From Symsagittifera roscoffensis (taxonomy: Eukaryota > Xenacoelomorpha > Acoela > Convolutidae): a DNA stretch of 64,000 nucleotides. Positions 9,180 through 17,157 of this stretch are shown piece by piece. The number at the start of each line of letters is the position of its first letter. The first letter of the stretch is position 1. The notes beneath the pieces were generated by a model. It was not told the origin of the DNA. It made no database searches and saw nothing but the letters and a program-made list of their open reading frames with translations. The stretch is from assembly GCF_963678635.1 (NCBI RefSeq), contig NC_087065.1, positions 58,926,754 to 58,990,753 of the forward strand, read 5' to 3'. Position numbers and translations under genes: made by a program.

Positions 9180-10157
9180 CCACTAATACTTAAGAAAAAC
9201 GCAATCACCTATTTAGACGATGTTTTTATGCAATCACAGACGAAAGAAGAAATGTTTAATGTTTTAGAACACTATCACAAAATACTTCAGAACGAAAATC
9301 TGAAGGCCGCTCCCGACAAGTCACACTTCTTTTTAACACGAGTTAAATTCTTAGGACATAATATAGAAAGAAAAACAATCACTCCATTAAAATCACGCAT
9401 TGATGCTATTCAAAAGCTCCAACCACCAACAAACAAAAAGAAAATCCAAGAATTCCTTGGAATGTTAAATTTTTTAAGCAAATATGTCTATAAAATGCAA
9501 TTATACCTAAGACCTTTCTATAATATACTTAGACAACAAAATAATTTTGAATGGAACACAGAACATCAAGCACGATTTGAAGAAATTAAAAATCTCTTAA
9601 CTGAACAAATTTCGAATACAATTCCAGATCCAAATCAACCATTCTATGCAATGTGCGATGCTTCGAATTTTGGCATCGGCGCAGCATTATTACAATCACA
9701 CAATGGTACAAACAAAATGAACCTTATATCAGCAAATTCTCGATTATTCACTAAAGCAGAGCTACGACTCTCAACTCTAATGAGAGAATGTACATCCATA
9801 ATATATACACTAACAGAATATGAATTTCTAATACTTGGATCAAAACATCCAACAGTTTTATTCACAGATCACAAACCAATCATTTTTCTCTTTACACAAA
9901 AATCTAATCCAAATCACCGAGTTTATAGATTTCAATTAATTCTAATGAAATTCCCAAACTTACATATAGTTTGGACAGCAGGAAAGAATCTTGCATTACC
10001 AGACACTTTAAGTCGAAATACACCACCTGAATTACTTACACGTAAAACTACAGTTGAAATACCCAAAAATATAAAATTTTACCTTGCAGAAAACGAAACA
10101 TCACCCCGACTAGAATGCAAATATGCTGTAAAACTGACGTTGAACAATCACAGATAA
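9180..10157 (+). CDS. pol: Reverse transcriptase catalytic end and RNase H
   Basis: Same frame as the previous piece, open from after the TGA to TAA 10155-10157; the first ATG is at 9228. YLDD, the second RT catalytic motif, is at 9210-9221. Then come the RT thumb with KFLGH and the QEFLGMLNFLSKYV connection. RNase H follows with FYAMCDASNFGIGAAL (catalytic Asp near 9657), an RLFTKAELR/MREC block and LFTDHKPI. The last part, LPDTLSRN, is typical of the RNase H end in Ty3/gypsy. RNase H removes the RNA strand during reverse transcription. Reading passes to another frame within 10115-10157. Confidence 0.88.
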   Translation, partial: PLILKKNAITYLDDVFMQSQTKEEMFNVLEHYHKILQNENLKAAPDKSHFFLTRVKFLGHNIERKTITPLKSRIDAIQKLQPPTNKKKIQEFLGMLNFLSKYVYKMQLYLRPFYNILRQQNNFEWNTEHQARFEEIKNLLTEQISNTIPDPNQPFYAMCDASNFGIGAALLQSHNGTNKMNLISANSRLFTKAELRLSTLMRECTSIIYTLTEYEFLILGSKHPTVLFTDHKPIIFLFTQKSNPNHRVYRFQLILMKFPNLHIVWTAGKNLALPDTLSRNTPPELLTRKTTVEIPKNIKFYLAENETSPRLECKYAVKLTLNNHR

Positions 10158-10744
10158 ACAATCTACAACACTTCCCACTTTATTTAGATTGCCAAAATAA
10201 CCACTACGAAGTTGATCTACTTGGAACATCAACTTTCAAACCAATTCCATACTCACAATGGATAAAAAATAACACCCAACAAAAAAGAGTAAAACAACAC
10301 TCGCATAAAAAAGACCTTTTTCCATTAATTGAAAAAGAAAATCTAACTGATAAAATAAATTTATCAGGACCACAAACAAACGATTCAAAATACACAATAA
10401 ATCAAGTTTTTGACCTCCATGACCCACTTGATACAATTCCTTTATCTAAATTAGAAATTGAAAACATTTTTCTCCCCCCAACAGATAAAATTACAATTAT
10501 TACTTTGAAACAATATCAAAATCTTGACCCAGTAATTAGACAACTAAAATCATGGCACAAATATAAAACTAAACCCGTCAAGGCAGATACAACTATTTTA
10601 GGAAATAAAACACTCCTCAGATATTTTCGAAAATTTAATAATACAACAATTAACGAAAACACAGACCTTCTAGAATACCAATTAAATGAATCTACAGTTC
10701 CCTGTCTCCCCCTAAGTATGATTCTTATAGCTTTTAATATTTAA
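10115..10744 (+). CDS. pol: Pol linker between RNase H and integrase
   Basis: The ORF overlaps the RNase H frame by 43 bases and lies in the -1 frame relative to it. It has no catalytic motif. Its length and place fit the spacer between RNase H and the integrase zinc-binding domain, and the part around DPVIRQLKSWHKY resembles the segment that precedes integrase in Ty3/gypsy elements. It ends at a TAA created inside a 48-base tandem duplication. A single-base deletion in the overlap is the simplest cause of the frame change; programmed -1 frameshifting at this site would be unprecedented for the family. Confidence 0.65.
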   Translation: MQICCKTDVEQSQINNLQHFPLYLDCQNNHYEVDLLGTSTFKPIPYSQWIKNNTQQKRVKQHSHKKDLFPLIEKENLTDKINLSGPQTNDSKYTINQVFDLHDPLDTIPLSKLEIENIFLPPTDKITIITLKQYQNLDPVIRQLKSWHKYKTKPVKADTTILGNKTLLRYFRKFNNTTINENTDLLEYQLNESTVPCLPLSMILIAFNI

Positions 10745-10786
10745 GTTCCCTGTCTCCCCCTAAGTATGATTCTTATAGCTTTTAAT
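10696..10786 (+). repeat. 48-base tandem duplication inside pol
   Basis: The 43 bases from 10696 to 10738 recur exactly at 10744-10786, a period of 48. The length is a multiple of three, but the junction brings in a stop, and the frame changes again just downstream. The two copies are identical, so the event is recent or an assembly error. Confidence 0.95.
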
Positions 10787-10788
10787 AA

Positions 10789-11829
10789 AACATTAAAGGA
10801 CACTCTGGATCAGAGAAAACATATTCAAATTTCATACAAAACTTTTATTTTCCAAATGCACCAATTTGGATAAAAGTACTATGCAATGATTGTATAGTAT
10901 GTCAGTTAAATAAACCTTATCCAAATCAAAAACAAATAGCACAAAAACAAGATTTTAAAGGACAAAGTTTGTACTTTAACCACCGTATTTCATTTGATAC
11001 AAAAGGACCAATTTCACCCTCATCCGAAGGAAACTCCTACATTATGGTAATTGTTGACGCATTTACACATTATGTAGCACTTAACCCAGTACCACATTGT
11101 AACGCTTATTACGCTTACACAACACTCTATGAACACTGGATAGCTAAATTCGGACTACCAGAAATTTTAGTTACAGACAACGGTACAGAATTCATAAATA
11201 ACGAAATCATCACATTATGTCATTTATATAACATCAAACACAAACCACGTACATCTCATGCACCTTGGACAAACGGCTTAGTCGAAGGTATGAACCGTTC
11301 ACTACAAGAATATCTTAGATGTATCATCAATGGAAATGACACAAGATACACTGAATGGTCAGCAGATGTAAAACTATTTCCCTTAGCATATAATTCACAA
11401 ATCACGACAACTCTAGGAACGTCACCATATGAAATGGTTTTTAATCAAAAGCCACGCAAACCAATTATGTTTACAGCAAACTCTCATAAAAATGCACAAA
11501 GTTATTGTCAACCGAATAAAGAATCAATTTGTTACAACTTACCTTTACATACACACGATGAAGATCATTTTCATCACCCACAAATTCTTAAATTAGCCTC
11601 CGGTACACACACCGAATGGATTTTAAACAGAGATAAAAAGCACAATGAAATTTACCAAAAAGTAACAAAAAAGTTGTTACAAAGACAAAACATTAATGAA
11701 CAAATAAATTCACGCTTTACACCAGCCTCCGATTTAAAAATTGGAACATTTGTTTTAATAATCAATTTTAACACTGAAAAAGGAATCTCTAAAAATTACA
11801 ACCCCTTCGAAAAGGACCATACCAAATAA
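10789..11829 (+). CDS. pol: Integrase zinc-binding and catalytic core
   Basis: Open from about 10789; the first ATG is 10969, but conserved sequence starts earlier. The zinc-binding part shows the second His in GHSGSEKT (10801) and the CxxC pair at 10891-10902; the first His is lost near the duplication. The catalytic triad is Asp at 10996 (FDTKGP), Asp at 11176 (TDNGTEF) and Glu at 11284 (LVEGMNR), giving DD35E. The PYEMVFNQKPRKP block ends the core. Integrase joins the DNA copy to host DNA. A frame change near 11805-11811 separates it from its C-terminal GPY/F domain. Confidence 0.88.
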   Translation, partial: NIKGHSGSEKTYSNFIQNFYFPNAPIWIKVLCNDCIVCQLNKPYPNQKQIAQKQDFKGQSLYFNHRISFDTKGPISPSSEGNSYIMVIVDAFTHYVALNPVPHCNAYYAYTTLYEHWIAKFGLPEILVTDNGTEFINNEIITLCHLYNIKHKPRTSHAPWTNGLVEGMNRSLQEYLRCIINGNDTRYTEWSADVKLFPLAYNSQITTTLGTSPYEMVFNQKPRKPIMFTANSHKNAQSYCQPNKESICYNLPLHTHDEDHFHHPQILKLASGTHTEWILNRDKKHNEIYQKVTKKLLQRQNINEQINSRFTPASDLKIGTFVLIINFNTEKGISKNYNPFEKDHTK

Positions 11830-12278
11830 TTGCCAAACCCACTGATGTCACATATAAAATTACCGACACAAACAAAAAAGAAATTGTTCAACACCGAAAC
11901 AACCTATTACCTTATTACCCAAAAGATTACGCACTACGCGAACTAACTCAATTATATTCTTTCACAGGTTAAAAAGTTATTCAAAATACCCCACCACATA
12001 CGGAGAATAAAACAAAAGAACAACATGACATTCATCTCGAAAACCAAAATAAAAAATCAACTATAACGAAAAACAATACAAAAAAGCTAGATCAAAATAT
12101 ACCTCAAAAAGAAAGAAAAAATAGAAAATTGACAGAAAAAAGAATACCCCAAGAACAAATCGACAAATCAGAACATAGAGAGTCATCACGACTTAGAAAT
12201 CAACCACGTAAAAACTATAAAACATTCATTCCACAGTCTAAAATATTAAAGAAAGTCGAATTTCAAAAACAGCTTTAA
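11811..12278 (+). CDS. pol: Integrase GPY/F domain and basic Pol tail
   Basis: In the frame shifted by -1 from the core, GPYQII starts at 11814, followed by VTYKITDT and HRNNLLPYYP, the pattern of the GPY/F module at the end of Ty3/gypsy integrases. A TAA at 11970-11972 interrupts, but the same frame goes on to TAA 12276-12278 with a Lys/Asn/Gln-rich tail containing ESSRLRNQPRKNYK, similar in style to the basic tails after integrase in this group. The tail may bind nucleic acid. Confidence 0.78.
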
Positions 12279-12852
12279 TTTTATATTTCATAATCTTTGC
12301 ACCTCTGAAATATTTTGAACTTTCATTTTTCAAAATAACATGCTGACAAACAAGCAAAGATTCTAGTTCAAAATTAGCCAATAGGATTCATCCAATCCGT
12401 CACCTTCCAACTAGTCGAACGATATTAAACTCCAGGCATATCTATAACTATAACTTTGCGACCTCCAGGTCAAAAACAAGCAAACCACTCCAACTTGACA
12501 ACTAAAATAAATACCACCATAATATCATAACCCTCCCTTATCTAATAACCCAAAGATCAACAATATTTCCCCAACTCCGATCTCAAATACCCCCCAAACA
12601 AATATGTTAAATTAGCCTAAAGTAAAAGAACGACCAATTTAATTAGCCTAAAGTATAAAAATCTCAAAAATACCCCAGTTCACTTGACAAATAAAAATAA
12701 AGACAAAGAAGACCTCCCGATCACCATAAAATTCGCCCCCAACAATTTTTCACAAAACTCAACCCAGTTGTCAAAAACCAATAAATAATTCGACCACACT
12801 TTAAAATTGCCTCAAACAACAAAAAATATTCGATCGAGAAGCCATTTCTTAA
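12279..12852 (+). other. Non-coding spacer between pol and the accessory block
   Basis: No ORF of note. It holds short degenerate repeats: TTAGCCTAAAGTA occurs twice (near 12612 and 12642), CCTCCAGGTC-like motifs near 12432 and 12470, and CTTGACAA(A/C)TAAAATAA near 12498 and 12684. These could be RNA structures or splicing signals; nothing is certain. Confidence 0.5.
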
Positions 12853-13083
12853 ATGCTCTTCTCTCGACCAGTCAACATAATTCTAAAAATTCTCATAAAC
12901 TTTTTAACGATATTTAAACTTTTAATCATATTTCTCTTTGATACCTTTGAATCTTTTGTAATAATCTTAATCATTTTTTGCAATATTTTTTTAAATTTCT
13001 ATTCCATATTTGAACTATACCTCCAGCTTTCAAAAGCTATTGACTATATCCACAGGTACGATTCACAAAACTTATCTAAATGA
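12853..13083 (+). CDS. Small hydrophobic ORF 1 (76 aa)
   Basis: ATG-started. Its stop TGA (13081-13083) shares bases with the ATG of the next ORF (ATGA), the layout of coupled genes in compact viruses. Two hydrophobic stretches (about residues 8-30 and 35-55) could be membrane segments. The local sequence is T-rich, and T-rich codons give Phe, Leu and Ile by composition alone. The same region can be read as the pyrimidine-rich end of an intron leading to the acceptor at 13233, so real coding is uncertain. Confidence 0.35.
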   Translation: MLFSRPVNIILKILINFLTIFKLLIIFLFDTFESFVIILIIFCNIFLNFYSIFELYLQLSKAIDYIHRYDSQNLSK

Positions 13084-13268
13084 TACGAACCATTTTTAGT
13101 AGAACAGATATTTTTTTACTATTTGTAATTTTTATAACATTTCTATCATCCCTCATCTTGACAATATGCAAATGTATAAAGAAAGCAATCATCACATTCG
13201 CCCTAGCAACAATCCTCATAATTCTTTTTCTAGAAGAATACTATAATAAACATAAATTTTTCCACTAA
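13080..13268 (+). CDS. Small hydrophobic ORF 2 (62 aa)
   Basis: Starts in the stop of the preceding ORF. It has two hydrophobic stretches (about residues 11-30 and 35-52) separated by a short KCIKK loop. Its last 35 bases overlap the 391-codon ORF in another frame. It resembles a small viral membrane protein in layout only; no family is recognised, and the T-rich composition caveat applies. Confidence 0.35.
   Translation: MIRTIFSRTDIFLLFVIFITFLSSLILTICKCIKKAIITFALATILIILFLEEYYNKHKFFH
13231..13234 (+). promoter_or_regulatory. Splice acceptor at the start of the Met-less ORF
   Basis: TTCTTTTTCTAG|AAG: a pyrimidine tract ending in TAG at 13231-13233. The TAG is also the last stop in the frame of the following 391-codon ORF, so the open frame begins exactly at the predicted exon edge. 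Confidence 0.55.
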
Positions 13269-14409
13269 AAGAATAAATGAAAAGCCATCAAAAATTGCTA
13301 ACCAACAATCACTCAGTCAGTCTTCACCGACATCATCCCAAGATAACCCAACACCATCTTCAAATACCAAAAACCCCCAAACATCCACACAAATTTCTTT
13401 TCAAGATAACCCATATACCTCTGAAGAACGACACGCTCGCTTATCTGAACCACTAGAACCAGTTCAACGACAAGCACCTATAAGCGAACCAACATATAAC
13501 TTATACCCAACACTACCACAAGAATTAAGTAGAATAAGAAATCCTAGTCAAAACCAAAATACAGTCGAGATAAATAGACAAATTATACATCCTCGACGAA
13601 ACAGAAATTTTCAAACTCCCCGAGTTCATTTTGATATACCTCAATCCCCATCACAAAGTACTCCAGAAAACCCCATCGGTATATTACCAGAAACCCTTAC
13701 GCTTCTTTCACAACGTAGCACCTCAAGCCTACCCTCAGATTACTTAGGTTCAACACCAACATCTGAACAAATACGTGAAAATCCCTTTAACCCTACAAAC
13801 CAAACATCACGACTACCATATTGGACAACACATTCATTCACACAAGGTGAACCAAATTTAATCAATGATCCAATAGATATTTCTACGGATACGACAACAT
13901 CCTCATCACTACCAGAAACATTATCACTACCATCAACACCATCAATCAGTCAGATTTCACCACCGCCTTTTAACTTAAATTTCCCAAATAACCTCGACGC
14001 TAGATATCGAGAACAATCATCAACAAATATTCCTTTAAGACTAGACTGGAATACATTCACAGCACCTCCACCATTATTTGGACAACACCCTGAAAGTAAC
14101 GGACTCCACAACTGGGCACTAGATAGACTACAATATAGACAAGACATTCACGAAGACATTCGTGATCATAACATCCAAATACTCCAACAAAATAGTCTAC
14201 AATTAAAATTCGAAATCACGGTTAAATTAAACAACATTACTCAACATCCCTATCCATTAAACCCACCAAATATAACAGCTCAATCCCTACCACCACCGTT
14301 TATAACAACTGAAGTGATATACAAATACGACAGATATACCAAAAAGACAATTGGTTATATCACATTTTATAACCCATACTCAGGATTGTCATACACATGT
14401 ATATTCTAA
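13234..14409 (+). CDS. 391-codon accessory ORF without any Met codon
   Basis: Stop-to-stop open frame that ends at TAA 14407-14409, overlapping the glycoprotein ATG (14397) by 13 bases. Reading all codons I find no ATG in frame, so it cannot start conventionally; a spliced upstream exon supplying the start is the best explanation given the acceptor at 13233. The first 230 or so residues are rich in Ser, Pro, Thr, Gln and Asn and look disordered. The last 130 or so look folded (around LDWNTFTAPPPLFG, HNWALDRLQYRQ, LKFEITVKLNN and TKKTIGYITFYN). It has no membrane segment and no family that I recognise. The layout resembles the 559-aa ORF at 17158 (disordered Ser/Pro-rich head, folded tail). 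Confidence 0.65.
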   Translation, partial: KNTIININFSTKRINEKPSKIANQQSLSQSSPTSSQDNPTPSSNTKNPQTSTQISFQDNPYTSEERHARLSEPLEPVQRQAPISEPTYNLYPTLPQELSRIRNPSQNQNTVEINRQIIHPRRNRNFQTPRVHFDIPQSPSQSTPENPIGILPETLTLLSQRSTSSLPSDYLGSTPTSEQIRENPFNPTNQTSRLPYWTTHSFTQGEPNLINDPIDISTDTTTSSSLPETLSLPSTPSISQISPPPFNLNFPNNLDARYREQSSTNIPLRLDWNTFTAPPPLFGQHPESNGLHNWALDRLQYRQDIHEDIRDHNIQILQQNSLQLKFEITVKLNNITQHPYPLNPPNITAQSLPPPFITTEVIYKYDRYTKKTIGYITFYNPYSGLSYTCIF

Positions 14410-16679
14410 AAATTTTAATTTTTCTCCAACTCCTTTTTCTAATAACCTCAAATGAAAACATAAACCCTTCCCCCCGCACAGGACCCCAAGATTTATTAGT
14501 AACACATTACGATTGTGAAGAAAACGAACAAAAAACATTACACAAATATGCAATAAATCAAGTATCACAATGCGAAACAGAACCACAAGCCATAGAAACA
14601 ACAAATGTAATAGCGACACTTTATTCAAAAGCCCGAGCAACAACAGTTATAGGATATAAATTCACAGCAACATTTTCCGAAAAGAAAGTACATTGTTCAC
14701 AAGTCTCAAATGGAAATAAAAACCGACTTGACCACGAATCATTCTACCAGAGTAATATCGAACGACTTTTACATCTCAATCCCGAAGATTGTAAAAACGA
14801 GTTACTAAGACTCAATATCACAAGAAATAAAAACACAGATAGAAAATTAGTATATTTCCAAGTTTTTGCAGATTCTGTACATCAAGCAGAACTTGAAAGA
14901 TATCAAGGACATATAAAATTAGATGAAAAATACCCATACAACGGCGCACACGGAAGATTAACTTATGATATACACGATAAACACTGGATACCACACATTG
15001 GTATAAATGACCCATCAAACTGCAAAGCAGACACAAAAAATAAAGGATATCAAGAAATCATGTTTTTCGATTGGAAAATACAACTCGAAAAAATACAACT
15101 CACACGCGATTTATCTGACAACACCATGATCTATCAAGGAATTAGATTACCTTGTAAAAACGATCAAGGCTATTGTGACCCTACAACACGAACACAAGCA
15201 ACAATTGTTTGGTTCCCCGAAGACACATGTACAACATTTCAAGTAGCAAAAATACATGCTCGTATGATAAAATTTCACAAAAAATATTTTATACAATCAA
15301 TTCCATATGAACAAGTCCATCCATCACGAAGACAAAGTTCAAATTTTAGAAACATACACAATATAGAAAATAAATTGACACGTTTTCAAATATATCAAGA
15401 AACAGAACTTGCATGTAAATACAGAAATCCACTTCACAAAACACAATACTCCGAGATATTAGTTGAATACGAAAAAGGATTCGACATGACCACTGGAAAA
15501 GTAAAAATCGACCCATACGCCACAAGTCACCCCATAAACGAAGGAACATCATATATACCAGTTGATTTTCAAAAAAGTAAAAGTCAACCTGGTGGACATC
15601 TAAAGCCCCATAACACTAGAAGCACACGTTTACAAGAACTATCACTAATGAATAGTACATATTTCGGTAACATCCACTATGATATCCACTTAGATATGAA
15701 ATTAGACTACACAATTAGCCGAATTTTTCAAGAAATGTCACTCTCTGAATTAGAAACACTTCACCAACTATGCGAATTAGAAAGGACACAAATCCTACAA
15801 TCACTTGCACTAGCAGTATTAAAAATACCCTACGCAGGATATTTACTATCAGGAAATAGATCAAATTTTTTATACTATGAAGGAAACATTTTATGGTTTT
15901 ATACCTGTACCAAAAAAGTATCACCACTATATGTTTTTGAAGATAAACGATGCTATAAAAGAATCCCTATCTTTTATAAGAATAAAGTACATTTCGTTGA
16001 CACGCTTTCAAGACGAACCTATTTTTGGGATACCGCAGTCCCATGTGGATCAAAAAATAGCCACAATGTAGTTCAACTGAACCCTGATGAAGATAAATAT
16101 TACCTTCTTACCCCATATCCCACATTAATGCAATCACTCAAAAAATTTTCACCTGAAAGCATCAGAGCTATTGCTCGAAACCCAAATATTGACCTACAAT
16201 CAATTGGAATATATTCAAAATCCGATATCCAACATCACATTAGAACACAACAATTCCAAGAATTATTAACACAAATGGACACTATACAAAGACAATCAAT
16301 TGACCAAAACTTACGCAAACTTGCCGAAACCGCAGGATTTGCAGATATTTATACACAAGACTATAGCGGATATTTTAAAGACATTAAAGACTATATATAT
16401 CTAAACGGTGAAAAATATAGACCACAAGATATTTCACCTATAAATATTTTTAGCTTTGTTACACTAAAAAATGAAATTCTCGATTTTCTAGGATGGCCCT
16501 ACTACATCTTAGAAAAATTAACTATTTTATACGCAATGTTTAACTTTATAGGATTTCTTTTTTCGCTTTTAAAAGGAATCTATAATACATGCGCTATACA
16601 CACACAAGTAAATAGACAAGCAAGTGTAGCACGCATACTATTTGCAGGATTTTTTGGATCAATTTTTCATCATCAATAA
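14397..16679 (+). CDS. env: Envelope-type glycoprotein (760 aa), possibly chuvirus-like
   Basis: ATG at 14397. A signal peptide is plain (residues 1-18, ILKILIFLQLLFLI), followed by a long ectodomain with many Cys and several N-glycosylation sites, and a transmembrane region at about 702-729 (LEKLTILYAMFNFIGFLFSL). At residues 481-492 is GYLLSGNRSNFL, followed by LWFYTC, CYKRIPIFYKNKVHFVD and RRTYFWD. From memory of the families this block looks like the glycoprotein of chuviruses, which some insect LTR elements have captured; I could not test it. No clear furin site of the RxKR type is seen. The protein would sit in the membrane and drive attachment and fusion. The reading frame is open throughout, unlike pol. 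Its end may be shortened by a frame change (see 16616-17032). Confidence 0.8.
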   Translation: MYILKILIFLQLLFLITSNENINPSPRTGPQDLLVTHYDCEENEQKTLHKYAINQVSQCETEPQAIETTNVIATLYSKARATTVIGYKFTATFSEKKVHCSQVSNGNKNRLDHESFYQSNIERLLHLNPEDCKNELLRLNITRNKNTDRKLVYFQVFADSVHQAELERYQGHIKLDEKYPYNGAHGRLTYDIHDKHWIPHIGINDPSNCKADTKNKGYQEIMFFDWKIQLEKIQLTRDLSDNTMIYQGIRLPCKNDQGYCDPTTRTQATIVWFPEDTCTTFQVAKIHARMIKFHKKYFIQSIPYEQVHPSRRQSSNFRNIHNIENKLTRFQIYQETELACKYRNPLHKTQYSEILVEYEKGFDMTTGKVKIDPYATSHPINEGTSYIPVDFQKSKSQPGGHLKPHNTRSTRLQELSLMNSTYFGNIHYDIHLDMKLDYTISRIFQEMSLSELETLHQLCELERTQILQSLALAVLKIPYAGYLLSGNRSNFLYYEGNILWFYTCTKKVSPLYVFEDKRCYKRIPIFYKNKVHFVDTLSRRTYFWDTAVPCGSKNSHNVVQLNPDEDKYYLLTPYPTLMQSLKKFSPESIRAIARNPNIDLQSIGIYSKSDIQHHIRTQQFQELLTQMDTIQRQSIDQNLRKLAETAGFADIYTQDYSGYFKDIKDYIYLNGEKYRPQDISPINIFSFVTLKNEILDFLGWPYYILEKLTILYAMFNFIGFLFSLLKGIYNTCAIHTQVNRQASVARILFAGFFGSIFHHQ

Positions 16680-17032
16680 ACAAAATTCTTTTAGACGCAC
16701 AAATAAAAGAATACAACACAAAAATAGCAACAAGACAGAACACATACGACGAAGAACATAACAATGTAGACAGAACGCCTACAGCACCACAGTTACCACC
16801 CCTACCACATAACCATCCACTATCACTAGTCCCACGAAATTTTCGAAATTTAGCAATAACACATAATCCAAATTTTAGACCAACCATATCACAAAGTCCC
16901 ATTCAACATATAATGACACACCATCCACTAGATGAAAATATAATGACACACCATCCATATGAACAAATTATAGAACAACCCCATACCACCGCTTTTCAGT
17001 CTCAAAATAATAAATTTTTTAGCCCACGATGA
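16616..17032 (+). CDS. Short ORF after env: cytoplasmic tail or separate exon
   Basis: Open in the -1 frame relative to env, overlapping its last 60 or so bases and ending at TGA 17030-17032. It has no ATG in its first part. The peptide is hydrophilic, with a coiled-coil-like start (ILLDAQIKEYNTKI) and then Pro/His-rich sequence with a twice-repeated IMTHHP. It may be the original cytoplasmic tail of env cut off by a single indel near 16660-16680. It may instead be an exon joined by splicing: TATTTGCAG at 16640-16648 is an acceptor match. Confidence 0.5.
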   Translation, partial: TSKCSTHTICRIFWINFSSSINKILLDAQIKEYNTKIATRQNTYDEEHNNVDRTPTAPQLPPLPHNHPLSLVPRNFRNLAITHNPNFRPTISQSPIQHIMTHHPLDENIMTHHPYEQIIEQPHTTAFQSQNNKFFSPR

Positions 17033-17157
17033 GCCGACAACTTGGATCCCTACACCGCTAAAATTCCCACCCGACCAACCTCAACACTCCAATTACAATA
17101 ATTCCACTTTTTGCTTTCCCACCACCCGATTTCCCAACCAATAATGTAACATCAGGC

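Larger units (their letters stand above)
5886..12278 (+). pseudogene. pol: gag-pol coding region with several breaks (overall view)
   Basis: The coding trace from the gag stop to the end of pol is cut by in-frame stops at 5883-5885 (TAG), 8037-8039 (TAA), 9177-9179 (TGA) and 11970-11972 (TAA). It also changes frame within 10115-10157, near 10740-10800 (next to a 48-base tandem duplication) and near 11805-11811. Each piece between the breaks still shows conserved family motifs, described separately. The three frame changes all go in the same direction (reading frame moves by -1). Four of the stops are simple single-codon events with the frame open on both sides. This copy should not make a full Gag-Pol unless stops are read through, but it could be moved in trans. 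Confidence 0.85.

Noticed and set aside
10115-10157. Programmed frameshift between RNase H and integrase
   Set aside because: No such site is known at this place in Ty3/gypsy elements, and two more frame changes follow inside integrase; simple indels explain all.
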